This document shows, piece after piece, positions 1-10,614 of a stretch of 64,000 bases of DNA; the stretch's first letter is position 1, and every line of letters starts with the position of its first letter. The notes below the pieces were generated by a model, which did no database searches, was not told the DNA's origin, and was given only the letters and a program-made list of their open reading frames with translations. The position numbers and the translations under genes are program-made. The stretch is from Amyelois transitella (lineage: Eukaryota; Arthropoda; Insecta; Lepidoptera; Pyralidae): the NCBI RefSeq assembly GCF_032362555.1, contig NC_083515.1, positions 2,825,001 through 2,889,000 on the forward strand, written 5' to 3'.

Positions 1-270
1 AATAAGACCCGAGAACCCGAAGTAGAATATGCCCCGGAGCAACAAGTTTTCATAAAAAACCCATTTGCTAGCCGTCAAAAGTTAGCCGCACGTTATACCC
101 ACGACAAAGTACTAGCAGACTTACCTATACATATATACACCTCTAAGAAACGCGGACCTGTTGCTAAGTCTCGCTTGAAACGAGTCCCTAAGAGCGCTAA
201 CTTGTTACAGGACTCTACTACTGATGACGTTCAGCACCTATCCGACTCAAGCTCAAGAGATAAAACTTGA
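1..270 (+). CDS. pol: Pol C-terminal end (integrase tail), partial
   Basis: Frame 1 is open from the first base to a TGA at 268-270, giving 89 residues. The segment is basic and proline-containing, with clusters of lysine and arginine near its end, as in the poorly conserved tail behind the integrase core of errantivirus Pol. No catalytic motif lies inside the window. It overlaps the start of env by 47 bp in another frame, the usual pol/env arrangement, in which env is translated from a spliced mRNA. The assignment rests mainly on position before env. Confidence 0.65.
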   Translation, partial: NKTREPEVEYAPEQQVFIKNPFASRQKLAARYTHDKVLADLPIHIYTSKKRGPVAKSRLKRVPKSANLLQDSTTDDVQHLSDSSSRDKT

Positions 271-1939
271 GAGCATGGACAATGGACCTGGACTACTACC
301 GTTTAAGTTAGGCCGTGCTACCTTCATAACCCACTACCATACCTTTTTACAATACGTAGATATTAACGACATAGAAGACAAAATTAACTTAGTTTATACT
401 CAGCTTAACGAAACCATACACGCGTTAGGTAATGATAGCACTTATCTCTTTGCTTTACAAGTTGAATATCTTCATAAAAAACTGGATAAAGCGATGTACC
501 AGTTAGAAAGCTTAAAACCAAATCGCGTTAAGCGAGGTCTTATAGACGGACTGGGTTCTGTTATAAAGAGTATTACTGGTAATTTAGATCATTCTGACGC
601 TTTGAGATATAATGAAGCTATTACAGTTCTTAAAGAAAATCAGCATAAAATTGCCACAGAATTAAATAGTCATATTAGTCTCAATAAGGACTGGATGGAC
701 CAACATAAGAAAGTTATTTTACAAATAATTGAAAACCAGAGTAAAGTAAATGAAACATTATACCTCTTATTACAGACTACAAATTACAGAGAAGATATCA
801 TGTTAAGATTAGCTAGATTCTCTCAGTTGCTTGCTATTATCAGTGAGAATGTAGAGGATGTAACTATAGAATTAATTAGGATAGAAAATATGCTTGCTTT
901 TGTGACAGCGTCTAGTACGCATCACTCTATGTTAGGTTACAATATATTGGGAAATATGATTAAAAGGTTACGACTAATATATAGTAACGACCGAGTCTTA
1001 GATATAGAAGTTAGAGAATATTACAATATAATAAAACCAGCCTGTTACTATAGTAATGAACAGATAGTAATAGTTTTTAAAGTGCCTATAGTATCCCCAG
1101 ATATGTATGACATTTTTAAGCTCTCCATCATGCCTAATAAGAACAATTTAGTTATCATCCCCCCTTTCCCTTTAGTAGCCACAAGTAGTAATTCCTACGT
1201 GTACATAGAGGCTGAATGCCCGAAGTTATCGACTCGTTACATCTGCGAAGAAAGATTCAATCATCAAATCAAGACTGAACCCGACTGCGTATTCAAGCTT
1301 ATCTCAACTCAAACCTTGGATAAATCTTGCGAACAAACTAACATCTCACTAGCGAAAGAAGCCATAGAGAAGCTGGATGATAGACACTATGCACTTGCTC
1401 TACCTCGCCCGACTCAAGTTCAACTTTCCTGCGGTCGTGAAGATTACAGTACGTTACACGGCAGCTATTTAGTAACAATTCCGCGTGGTTGCCGCCTACA
1501 TACCAGAGATATCGCCATAGTTAACATCAATGATCATGTCGAAGGACAACCCATGAAGATAATACAGATATCTACTCATGAGAAGCTCACAAAGACTCAT
1601 GAACTCACGTTACATCTCAACTCTATAAATCTGCAAGGACTACAAGCAGCCCAAGAGAGAGTATTACATCAAACACCCATTACCCTTAAAGAAAATTCAT
1701 CTGCCAGCATTTACCATACCACACTACCGTTCTACAGCGTCACAGTCATAGTGCTCCTATTCATATCCGGAGTACTTATACGAAGATACCTATTAAGCAA
1801 AAGGACATCTCATCTTGGAAATAAGAGCAACAACTCTAAAGATGAAAATGAAGAACCCACATACGCTGAGATTCATCCTAAACCAACTCAAGATAAATCT
1901 CAGATACCAGCAACATTTTCTCTTAAAATTCTAAAATAG
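224..1939 (+). CDS. env: Envelope glycoprotein (baculovirus F-like Env of an errantivirus)
   Basis: 571 codons, uninterrupted. Residues 101-104 read RVKR, a furin-type cleavage site, followed at once by a glycine-rich hydrophobic stretch like the fusion peptide of F-type Env proteins. A long helical region with several N-x-S/T sites follows, then a cysteine-containing ectodomain, one transmembrane segment at about residues 500-519 and a polar tail of about 50 residues. No signal peptide is visible at the N terminus; in this family env is expressed from a spliced mRNA that adds upstream coding sequence, so the first ATG at 224 is probably not the real start. Baculovirus F and errantivirus Env share this layout by descent. 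Whether this copy is expressed cannot be told from sequence. Confidence 0.82.
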   Translation: MTFSTYPTQAQEIKLESMDNGPGLLPFKLGRATFITHYHTFLQYVDINDIEDKINLVYTQLNETIHALGNDSTYLFALQVEYLHKKLDKAMYQLESLKPNRVKRGLIDGLGSVIKSITGNLDHSDALRYNEAITVLKENQHKIATELNSHISLNKDWMDQHKKVILQIIENQSKVNETLYLLLQTTNYREDIMLRLARFSQLLAIISENVEDVTIELIRIENMLAFVTASSTHHSMLGYNILGNMIKRLRLIYSNDRVLDIEVREYYNIIKPACYYSNEQIVIVFKVPIVSPDMYDIFKLSIMPNKNNLVIIPPFPLVATSSNSYVYIEAECPKLSTRYICEERFNHQIKTEPDCVFKLISTQTLDKSCEQTNISLAKEAIEKLDDRHYALALPRPTQVQLSCGREDYSTLHGSYLVTIPRGCRLHTRDIAIVNINDHVEGQPMKIIQISTHEKLTKTHELTLHLNSINLQGLQAAQERVLHQTPITLKENSSASIYHTTLPFYSVTVIVLLFISGVLIRRYLLSKRTSHLGNKSNNSKDENEEPTYAEIHPKPTQDKSQIPATFSLKILK

Positions 1940-1960
1940 TTGCTGTTCTAAGGGTGGAGG

Positions 1961-2273
1961 TGTTACGTAGACATCCCTAAGGCAATATGCTGACGCATCA
2001 CCAACTTTGCACACGGCACTACGGACTAGATCACGCCACCACGGATTGCGACATTCAACATTCCATGCAACTGAAGTAAACGCTGACAGTGCAGCACGCG
2101 GCTGGATACGTGACTTGATGAAACGGCAAGACTTCGGGCCCCCGATACTTCACTTCGTTCCTAACATCGGTCGAACCTAGATTAAGTTTATAATTTGTAA
2201 TTTCTTTAATTTTAATAAAGTTTTATATTAAACTTTGATTTTTTTTAAGACCTCCGGTTGCGGCCTACGTAAT
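1961..2273 (+). repeat. 3' LTR of the errantivirus
   Basis: The LTR starts with TGTTACGTAG directly after the purine tract AGGGTGGAGG (1951-1960). The inverted ends TTACGTAG (1963-1970) and CTACGTAA (2265-2272) set the borders, giving about 313 bp. A polyadenylation-type AATAAA lies near 2212. The exact last base and the target duplication are uncertain because the other LTR is not in the window. Confidence 0.7.
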
Positions 2274-2470
2274 TAGCTTTATATAATCATCAATATGTAA
2301 ACAAAACTATAGGTAAACTGTTTCAATAAAATTTACTAATTTTAATTATTGAATGTTTTATTTTCTCCCTCTTGTTTAATATTTCTTGCTGATTTCCGTG
2401 TTTGAAGACAACTTTCCGTGTTTGTAATTCTTAGATATCAGTTAGTTAGTCAGTCAGTTACTTAGTTCAA

Positions 2471-2683
2471 ATGGCTCCTTGAAACATTAAAAATTGTCAG
2501 TAACACTAATTATTTTTTTTTAATAGGCAAAAATAATCCTTGAATAACTTCGGAATCCAAGTAACGCTAGTAACTAGAACAAGCGAGTGTGAGCAAGCGA
2601 GATTATCTAATATTGTATCTTAGATCTCACTTGCTCACACAAGTAATAAAATTGCTACCCAATAACTTTCAAAGGAACCACTA
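2471..2683. mobile_element. Possible small MITE with central hairpin
   Basis: The ends GGCTCCTTGAAA... and ...TTTCAAAGGAACC are imperfect inverted repeats. Inside, 2588-2603 and 2624-2639 form a 16-bp inverted repeat with one mismatch around a 20-nt loop. No target duplication could be set with certainty. Confidence 0.35.
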
Positions 2684-3354
2684 CCTATGTTAGGGTCGTG
2701 TGCAGATAAACTTTCAACCTTATTGAAATGTCATAAGTCTGGCAGTCGCAGGCTTCCCTCTATAGGCAAATCTTATGCAAATAATGAGAGACGATGATAT
2801 CTCGATCGACAATTATCGGGCCCAGTTCGGCCATCGTTGATTACCGTCACTTTCTGTTTTGTTATGTTATATGTCATAGAATAATAAACTGTTTTACTTA
2901 GTAATCATTGGTATTAAAGACCGTATTCATTTGATGGAATATTTATTATTTTTAAATATGCATGTGTGTGTGTATCTAGTGGAACCACAGTGCACGCTAT
3001 TTTAACCCGTAAGAATTTTAAAACTATGACTGCAGATATGAACGCGATCGTACATGTATTTACAATACAAATAACTTACATTTGACGATACCTATCCGTT
3101 ATTGATTCGGAAACAACATGTTACAGAGAGAAGCAATTTTTCATTTTACCTTCACATGAAAGTATCCACATGAATTCTTCATTTCATGTTAAATTCATAT
3201 TGTAAGGACCCGATTTAAAAAGCCTATAAAAGGAATCCATATCAGATCCAATATCTGCTCATTATTTATGATATTCGATCGGAATTGCTGAAAATAAATT
3301 ATTATTTACCTATCTAGTGTGTAAAGTATCGATTCCTAGTATTTTGTGATACCT
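2684..3354. other. Gene-free AT-rich DNA
   Basis: No ORF, RNA gene or recognisable repeat was seen here apart from a short (GT)n run near 2965. Confidence 0.5.
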
Positions 3355-3545
3355 TCAGTGTCGTAAAAGGCGAATAAGGGATAGGCATATAAACTTGGGA
3401 TTCTCCTTTTAGGCGAGCAACCTGACACTACTTGAATCATGATTTTATTATAAAGTCAAACAGCTGAACGTGGCCTATCAGTCTCTTCAAGACTGTTGGC
3501 TCTGTCTACCCTGAAAGGGACATAGACGTACTTGTATATACGTTA
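3355..3545 (+). mobile_element. SINE-like repeat (family S), 5'-truncated copy
   Basis: Begins in the GTCGTAAAAGGCGA core, passes through the GGGATTCT..TTTTAGGCGA and CAGCTGAACGTGGCC blocks, then the self-complementary CTTCAAGACTGTTGG block and the tail TCTACCCT..GGGACATAGACGT. The same order recurs about twenty times in the window. Confidence 0.75.
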
Positions 3546-5069
3546 TACAATAAATTCAAAACTTACAATGTAGACAACCGTTTATAATGGGGAGAGAAAT
3601 ATGTATATAATATATTCTTATATAATTTATATGCTCAACATGATTCTACAAGAACGCAACAATTTGCAACAACATAGTAGAACTATGCATATTCCGATTT
3701 CGATGATAAAAAAGTCCATACTTTACACGTAATAGATAATTATACATCGCCAAAAAAAAGGTGTGTAGAAAGAACTACCTTTTTTTAAGTCAGTTGAAAA
3801 CAGTCTTCACTCCGATAAGATACATAATTGCACAATAATCGTGAGGAGTTTTCACGTTACGCCGTAGAAAATTGAATCAATTTGCGTTAAGAGCGATTGC
3901 CGGAGACTGTCAGAGGCTGAGAAAATTGGCAGTTTCCTTTTTTCCTAATCTAGTTAAATCAGAGAGGTGCCGTTCTGTTATTTCTTGTCGCTAATGGACG
4001 CTGACCCGGTTCGAATCCTATGAAAATCAACCTTTGTCTAAATCACAGAGGTCTGAATTATTCATATTTCTGTGGTCTGAATTTGATATGACCCTGAGAA
4101 AGGCTATCTTAAACCATGCGGCCAATGTCGCGGGCATAAGCCAGTAACCTATATCAAAGACTGAATGATTGACTAAACCACCGGGTCTTAAAGCTCGAAA
4201 TTTGGCGTGTATGTTTGTAAGTATTATTTTTTTTACTTAATAACATCTACCATCATCCCAAACCGTTATGCGAATTAATGTACAAGAATTATACATGCAA
4301 AAACATGTCTGCACTTTGTTTTCCCAGAAATATTCAACGAAAATATAACGATACCACAACAGCTACACATTTATATCAAATCCTAATAAAACTCGTTCTC
4401 CAAGACACATTTATGACCGACACAAAACGTAAAAGAACCATAAAGAAAAACATAAATAACCGTTTTTTAAAAACGAAGACAAAATTGTCACGTCGCGTTG
4501 TAACTGTTGTAATGTGATTAAAATAGACAATTTAAGTTTGGAACTATAAATTTTGTTTCTCAAGTCGGTTTTAATATAGTCGGTGGCGGAATCGTGTCAG
4601 GAATTCGGATGTTAGTTTGGGAATAGAATTTCTAATAGAACAGTATGGATTTGTACAGTCAACGGCAGAAAAATATAGTCATAAAAACAAAAACCAAAAA
4701 GAGGTCAAGTAAGTTAGTAATAACAGTTTATTGTACCAAAAAGAAAAAAAATGCATAGATCAGAAGAATATAATAAAAGATGACCTTATACGTAAATACA
4801 ATCTTTTCCAAGTCAAGTTTCGCTTTGTCTACATTTTAGCATGATTGGCCTGATTGTGCGGGTTTTCTTACAACGTTTTCCTTTAACGTATGACCATCTC
4901 TTAGAATTCCAAGTCTTATGTTCTTCGTATAACGCATATATCAGAAATAGTCATCTGCTGAAAGACTTAAACTTAAACTTTACTAGTTTTTAATTTTAAT
5001 GAATGATGGCAGATTTGTCTGCAGTGTACTATCATAGTACTTATTTTTAAGCAAAATCTGGCCTCTTTC
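3546..5069. other. Gene-free AT-rich DNA
   Basis: No supported gene. A pol III B-box-like GGTTCGAATCC at 4008-4018 may belong to a decayed tRNA-derived SINE. The small ORF at 4278-4517 has a low-complexity basic composition and no recognisable domain. Confidence 0.45.
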
Positions 5070-5165
5070 GATCGTGGTCAGTAGAAAGAGTAGTCCTCTT
5101 TCTACTGACCACGATCCGTGCATACTTCTTTCGCTTCATTGACATTCATAACTCTCTTCATATGA
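5070..5165 (-). mobile_element. RTE LINE 3' fragment ending in a snap-back hairpin
   Basis: 5096-5165 resembles the minus-strand 3' region of the RTE copy at 45508-46491 (CACGATC..GCATACTTCTTTCGCTTC). Its end is followed in reverse by an inverted copy of itself: 5070-5090 and 5096-5116 are perfect 21-bp inverted repeats with the loop TAGTC. The usual (CATA)n tail is missing. Confidence 0.65.
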
Positions 5166-5744
5166 GGTACAAAGAAAAAGCAAGCGAAAACAAAGATATG
5201 TATGAAAAAAGTAAGAATATAACAAATGATTATACATTAAATTCTACATCATACAACCAGCATTACACAAATCATTTTATAAACGCGAAATTTCAAGAAG
5301 ATAACGTATACGATGGTTCAGTAGACATAAGATATCATTAACTCAAAATAAGTTTAAGAACTCCTTCTTTTATAAAAAAACTCGCATAAAACCTAAAACT
5401 GAAATCCAGATAGACGAACGATAATGCCAATATTGTTCAACGATGCATAAATTGCTCTTTACAAAGTATTTTGTAGTAGCAATAACGGGAATCCTACAAA
5501 GCTGACGGATCTTCGTTTCATTGGCATTGGCTACATATCGTACATAGTGTTACAATGCTATTTTCATGATTATATTGATAGAAAATCTGTACTATGGCCT
5601 ATATTTTGTCTTAAACATGCATATGGAGAGAGATCCCAGTTGATATTATAAATGCAAAAGAAATAAGTTCATTTGTTTGTTACCTCTTCACGCGTTATCT
5701 ACAAAAGCTATCTTCTTGAAATTTTACATACATACAATTATTTT
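5166..5744. other. Gene-free DNA
   Basis: AT-rich sequence with no supported gene and no recognised repeat. Confidence 0.45.
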
Positions 5745-5991
5745 TATATCCTTTGCGGGGAAGTCGAAGCCCACAGTCTTAAAAAGACTGATAGGCCACG
5801 TTCAGCTATTAGATTTAATGATAGGATTGAGATTTAAATAATGACAAGTTGCTAACCCATCACCTAAATGAAGAATCCTAAGTTTAAAGGCTTATCCCGT
5901 AATCGCCTTTTACGACATAGAGACGGCACCTATCGGTGCCGGCACACAGACGGCCCCTATTGGTGCCGGGAACCACACGGCACTCTGTATA
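5745..5991 (-). mobile_element. Family S SINE-like copy, near full length
   Basis: Reverse orientation: tail CCTTTGCGGGG near 5751, head GTGCCGTGTGG (reverse) near 5990. The head block GGCACC..GGTGCCG is present twice (about 5925-5975), a local duplication of the 5' end. Confidence 0.8.
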
Positions 5992-5995
5992 GCTA

Positions 5996-6110
5996 AATAA
6001 CGAAACCGAGTTTCATAGATAATAGTAACAGGTTGCAACTCCATCACCTAAAAGATGAATTCCCAAGTTGACAAGCCTGTCCCTCGATTGATTTTTACAA
6101 TACGCGTATG
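5996..6110 (-). mobile_element. Family S SINE-like fragment
   Basis: A second minus-strand copy abuts the one before it. The middle blocks (AACAGGTTGC, CATCACCTAAAAGATGAAT, AAGCCTGTCCCTCG) are recognisable but diverged. Confidence 0.55.
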
Positions 6111-7167
6111 AAATTTACTGCTTACGTATTTACTTCTCTATCAGACCAGCGTGGATAATATGCCATCATCATAATCACCAAAGTTATTAAACATATTTTG
6201 CTAAAGCAATTATAACGACATAATCAGCTACCAAGCAAACTAAGGTCAAAGGTTAAGATTAGAGGCAATTCCCACAGAAGCAAAGTCCGGGGCAAGAACT
6301 TGTTAAGTCATAAACGAGATCGATATATACATATATGCCACCAAAATTGTTTCAAAGAATTTAAAACCGTTTTTTAAAGTAGGTTGAAGACTTATTTATT
6401 TTATTCTTAATCCAAGAGGGCGGGTGAAAAAGTGGCAATTTCCTAAACCACCAGAGCTGAAACAAACATTTATAAGACCCCCGGAGCGTTCTTGGCGGCT
6501 ACCAAATGTATTAATTTATTTATGTACACATCAGTTGCAAGTGCGGTTTTGTTCCTGGCAACAATAAGAAAAATGTATAGAACCACTCCGTCTCATTCTC
6601 ATGGATGTCGTAAAAGGCGACTAAGGCAAGGGCTTATTAACATAAGTCTTTGAGTCCATATTTTGTAAAAAGTTTGAATTGGCACAATAATCACGATAGT
6701 CTATCAACCAACATATCTACTTTCGGATAGTCTTATAACATAAACATACAACAATATATGTACTAATATTTTATTATCAAACGTATAAATCATTTCTCCT
6801 TTCTGCGCCGACAATTTTATCTGCCCGCAATAAAATAAGCGATAAGACAAAAAGTGCTACGAAGGTCTACGAGGCCTACGCCGTAGCCCGTAGCGGCGTA
6901 GCGATCAGAAATAAGTGCCAAGTAATTGTGTTTGGGAACAAAAAGACCCCAGGTAATTACTTACTTCGCAATTGGCCGATTGAATCTTTTTTTGTAATCT
7001 ATAAGGTAACGGTGTACCTATTCTTTTGTCCATTTATCTCACACTAGGCTTTTGCTCGCGACTTTTCTCGATGTCGTGCTAATTTCGAAAAATTCTTTCA
7101 ATAGTTTGATTCTATAATCGCGCCGATTTTTACTAATGAATATTTTTACTAATGATTTTTTATTGGT
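6111..7167. other. Gene-free DNA with repeat debris
   Basis: Contains a diverged family S fragment (+) at about 6545-6665 (GTTCCTGGCAAC..GGATGTCGTAAAAGGCGACT). It also contains a Helitron-3'-end-like stretch on the minus strand near 7030-7070 (ACTAGG..TTTTGCTCGCGACTT). No gene is supported. Confidence 0.5.
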
Positions 7168-7421
7168 ACCGTGTGGTTCCCGGCACCAATAAAATAAAGA
7201 ATAGGACCACTCCATCTCGTTGCCATGGATGTCGTAAAAGGCGACTAAGGTATAGGCTTATAAAATCGGGATTCATCTTTTAGGCGATGGCCTGGCAACC
7301 TGTCACTATTTGAATCTCAATTCTATCATTGAGCCAGGCAGCTGAATGGGGCCTATCGGTCTTTCCAAGACTGTTGGCTCTGTCTACCCTGCAAGGGATA
7401 AAGACGTGATTAATATATGTA
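7168..7421 (+). mobile_element. Family S SINE-like copy, full length
   Basis: Complete head ACCGTGTGGTTCCCGGCACC, core GTCGTAAAAGGCGAC, body and tail GACGTGATTAATATATGTAT. It is a good reference copy for the family. Confidence 0.85.
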
Positions 7422-7707
7422 TGTATGAATATTTCTTAGAAATGCATCTTCTAATAATAAGGCTAGCCATAGAATCTGCCATTCATTTTATGGGCTGCTT
7501 ATTGATAAAGTTTATGCTTAAAAGCAGATATTTTTATAAACTTGAAATGTTAATTTAAAAAAATAAAACACTTTATATTCGTTCCCGTCAACCCAGTACC
7601 TAATTAAAAACTTCTATAAACTACCTGCGGTCTTCAAGTACCTTTTCATTAATTAAGATGAATTGAGGAGATGCCATTACAGCATCATCAAAGCAGAGTT
7701 GGACCAT

Positions 7708-7713
7708 TTTATT
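7708..7713 (-). promoter_or_regulatory. Candidate poly(A) signal of the MPP-beta-like gene
   Basis: AATAAA on the minus strand, about 155 bp past the stop codon of the peptidase gene. It is the nearest such hexamer downstream. Confidence 0.4.
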
Positions 7714-7865
7714 CCTTCTTGTTGATGTAAGGAGACGGAATAAAAAGAATCATAAATGGACGTTTCCATAAGTCACATTGGACAAAAGAAAGACCAAAAC
7801 ACTTTAGAATATTTTTATATCAAATCATTAAAAATATATGTACCATACAAACGCTTTCAGAACCA

Positions 7866-9257
7866 CTAACGCCTAAGCCAGTACATTCCAGCTCTAATCC
7901 TGTTATATTCCGGCAAATTCTCAGTCGGCCCCACCGCCGCCACGGCAGGACACCGATCGTACAAGTACTTATCACATACTTCCCTCAAAACATTATGATT
8001 CACGGAAGACAAACAATCATATGAATCCTGCAGAGACTGCCGTCCACATCGGTACATGATCTGGAAGCCAACATCATGACAAGAATCTATAGTACCCTGA
8101 ACACTCCTAGCCACCAACAACTTAGCAGCATTCACACCTCTTTGCACATCAGAGAATTGGGACATCGTACAGAGACCCATCAGAGTCTTTTGCACGTTAT
8201 ACAGCATGTCCTCTAAATGCATTTTATGCGCGACGAAGTATACTCCCCAAAGCCCAACATCTCGGTATGGGATATAAAATGGTTCATATCTCTCGCAAAT
8301 GCCAGTTCCACCGGCTTGTGCTAAGTGATAGGCGTGATTCTCGCTCCTACCTTGACTCCTGTCAAAAGACCCCAACATACACGCCGCAGCCAACATAGTC
8401 CAGTAATCCGTTGTATTATACCCTGGAGCTTCAAACGCGAGTGCTACATGCGCATAAGGCAAGGAATCGTCTCGAAAGATAACCTCGGAACCGGTAAAGC
8501 GACAAGATCCCTCGTCAGACTGCATTGCTGGATCTCCCTGCATGCAGCCAAAGTGGGTGTTAACTTGCTGGGACATTTCATCATGTTTAACACAGCCGGA
8601 ACTTACGAAAGCCAACTTATAAGGTTGGTAATGGTCTTTTATTATCATTGAACAATATGCGGCATCGAATGATTTCAAATTTCGCTGAGAACCGATCACT
8701 CGTTGGGCCAAAGGTGTTCCTTGGAAGGCTGTTTGATGTAAATAATCGAATAGAACTTGTTTAGGATCGTTGTCCGCATCTATCAATTCTTTTGTAAGGG
8801 TATATCGTTCCATCTCTATTTCGTTTTCAAAAAATGCTGGTTCCTTTAGCATTTTGCTAAAAATGTCAATTACGATAAGACTACATTCGGGTAGGCATCT
8901 CGCTGAAAAGACTTGCAGTTCTCTGCCTGTAGTTGCACTGAATTTGATTCCCGAACAAAAACATAAGTCTTGCAATTCACTTTTTGTCATGCTTTTAAAA
9001 CCTTTGTAGATTAGATGTTCTATGAAATGGAAGATGCCATTATTGCAAGCTTTTTCGTACCGGGAGCCGGCTTCAGCGAAGAGTGATATACAAGCTAGTG
9101 GCGATCTGGTTTCTTCGGTAGCTATTCGGATTCCGTTAGGCAGTATAGTGAGTTTGGTGTTGGAGGGCACCTCCGAAGGAGAACAAGCCCTTCCACAGCT
9201 TCTGTGTCTGACCAAACTCCTCGTGAATTTTAGAAATGACAAGTTTGTATTCATCAT
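7866..9257 (-). CDS. Mitochondrial processing peptidase beta-like protease (M16), intronless
   Basis: A single uninterrupted frame of 463 codons, the usual length of the beta subunit. The arginine-rich N terminus (about 30 residues) fits a mitochondrial targeting peptide. The inverted zinc motif HxxEH is intact at H77-F-I-E80-H81, and the third ligand is E157, exactly 76 residues after H81 as in active M16B beta subunits. The FDYLH..AFQGTPL block follows at about 170-182, and the C terminus has the family's RIR..M.WLR ending. By homology the enzyme would cleave presequences in the matrix together with the alpha subunit. The protein is diverged around the active site, and there are no introns although such insect genes normally have them; a retrocopy that stayed functional is inferred, perhaps a tissue-restricted paralogue. 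A bc1-complex core-1 role is less likely because the zinc site is complete. Start: tandem ATGs at 9255-9257 and 9252-9254. Confidence 0.85.
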   Translation of the reverse strand: MMNTNLSFLKFTRSLVRHRSCGRACSPSEVPSNTKLTILPNGIRIATEETRSPLACISLFAEAGSRYEKACNNGIFHFIEHLIYKGFKSMTKSELQDLCFCSGIKFSATTGRELQVFSARCLPECSLIVIDIFSKMLKEPAFFENEIEMERYTLTKELIDADNDPKQVLFDYLHQTAFQGTPLAQRVIGSQRNLKSFDAAYCSMIIKDHYQPYKLAFVSSGCVKHDEMSQQVNTHFGCMQGDPAMQSDEGSCRFTGSEVIFRDDSLPYAHVALAFEAPGYNTTDYWTMLAAACMLGSFDRSQGRSENHAYHLAQAGGTGICERYEPFYIPYRDVGLWGVYFVAHKMHLEDMLYNVQKTLMGLCTMSQFSDVQRGVNAAKLLVARSVQGTIDSCHDVGFQIMYRCGRQSLQDSYDCLSSVNHNVLREVCDKYLYDRCPAVAAVGPTENLPEYNRIRAGMYWLRR

Positions 9258-9974
9258 TGCAATAATAACAAATTAGAAAAAGCTATTGCATTTATTTTTA
9301 TGTTTCGTGTGTCAAAAGGAACTTTTGATTTGCATATGTCACCAAACGTCAAGAGTTGATCTGAAATGTCTAATTTCTTGTTTTCTCTTTCAAGGTATGT
9401 ATTAAAGTATGTATTTATAGATTCATATATAAAATTCTTCAAAGAACATAACTAAACCAATCTTTGCCTGTAGTGCGAAATTCTCAATTTCTATTTATAA
9501 AACAATATTTATATATGTTGTTTGTTTAGGTCAGATCATACAAGCTAAATTCGATTCTTTTCTCTATAAATATAGGTAACTTAGTTCTTATGCTTCAGTT
9601 ATATTTTGGTCTTTTTTTGAAATTAGAATTTCAAGATATGAAAAAACTTTTGTTACTCCCTAAAGTTCAGTCTATCTCTGCATCAAAAATTATCAAAATC
9701 ATTTTAATTTCATTCCGTCCAATTAAACGTTCAAAAAACCATTATTACTTAAGATTATTTTTTATATTGAAATTACAAGTAGGACTTTAAATGGCTTTGA
9801 AATGCAAGTTTTAATTCGTTTTCTAGATTCCATACCTCAAATTCGATTATTCTTTTGTCTATGTTCGTCTGTCTGTCAAGTCAAGACTCTCGAACATCAA
9901 GATTAAATGAAAATAAAATGTAATAAGCGAGTTTTATGATTAGCGAGTTCAACAAACTACAAAAAAAACTAAAA
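9258..9974. other. Upstream region of the peptidase gene, no other gene seen
   Basis: AT-rich flank 5' of the minus-strand peptidase. No TATA box, long ORF or repeat could be assigned with confidence. Confidence 0.4.
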
Positions 9975-10187
9975 GCGGTAGTACGCTTGTCTGTGACACC
10001 GCAGGTCCCGGGTTCGAATCCCGGCCAGGGTATGATGAGAAAAGAACATTTTCTGATTGGCCTGGGTCTTGGATGTTTATCTATATAAGTATTTAATATA
10101 AAATATAGTAGCGTTGAGTTAGTATCTCGTAACACAAATCTCGAACTTACTTCGAGGCTAACTCAATCAGTGTAATTTGTCCCGTAT
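9975..10187 (+). mobile_element. tRNA-derived SINE (family T), 5'-truncated
   Basis: The tRNA-like head keeps the B box (GGTTCGAATCC at 10012-10022) but has lost the first ~15 bp with most of the A box. It is followed by the family body TGATGAGAAAAGAAC..TCTATATAAGTATTTA and GAGTTAGTATCTCGTAACAC. The same unit is at 22830-23005. Confidence 0.75.
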
Positions 10188-10614
10188 ATACAATTGTGCT
10201 CTAGTAATAAATATTCGAACTACACATAGCAACATCATATCTTTTATCTGCACTTATGTCCGTGAAACAGTTAAAATTATATTTACTTGCAAGCACATGA
10301 CGTCATACAATAAAGTTGCGCCGGCCACTATGTTAAAAGCGTAATAAAATTGCAAGTTGCAACTCCACTCAATCTCACTTTATGGCGTCAGATTTGAAAG
10401 CTGATATCATTTTATATGTTTAGGTAGGTATATTAACATACAATGTTTGTTTAAAAAAGACTGACTTATAAATCAAACGAAACTATATTAACAATAAGTA
10501 GGTATGGATCATTCTTACTACATACTATCCTACTCGTACTAAATTATTGTTTACGATAATGTCTATCTATTATTAAATAAAATTTCAATCCGGATTTTAG
10601 GTTTTTTATATGCA
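10188..10614. other. Gene-free flank of the gypsy element
   Basis: AT-rich DNA with no gene seen. The last four bases TGCA (10611-10614) are the left target-site duplication of the gypsy element. Confidence 0.5.

Larger units (their letters stand above)
1..2273 (+). mobile_element. 3' part of an errantivirus (gypsy-type endogenous retrovirus)
   Basis: The left window edge cuts into the element. What remains is, in order, the end of the pol frame, an overlapping env frame, a purine-rich tract at 1951-1960 and a complete 3' LTR. This order, with env as third gene overlapping the pol end, is that of insect errantiviruses. Env is uninterrupted, so the copy is not old, but the age cannot be measured because the 5' LTR is outside the window. 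Confidence 0.85.

Noticed and set aside
4278..4517. 79-codon plus-strand ORF
   Set aside because: Lysine/threonine-rich low-complexity sequence in AT-rich DNA, with no splice context or recognisable domain.
8325..9276. Plus-strand ORFs of 79-108 codons (8325-8651, 8770-9009, 9022-9276)
   Set aside because: They are antisense shadows of the peptidase gene and have no domain of their own.
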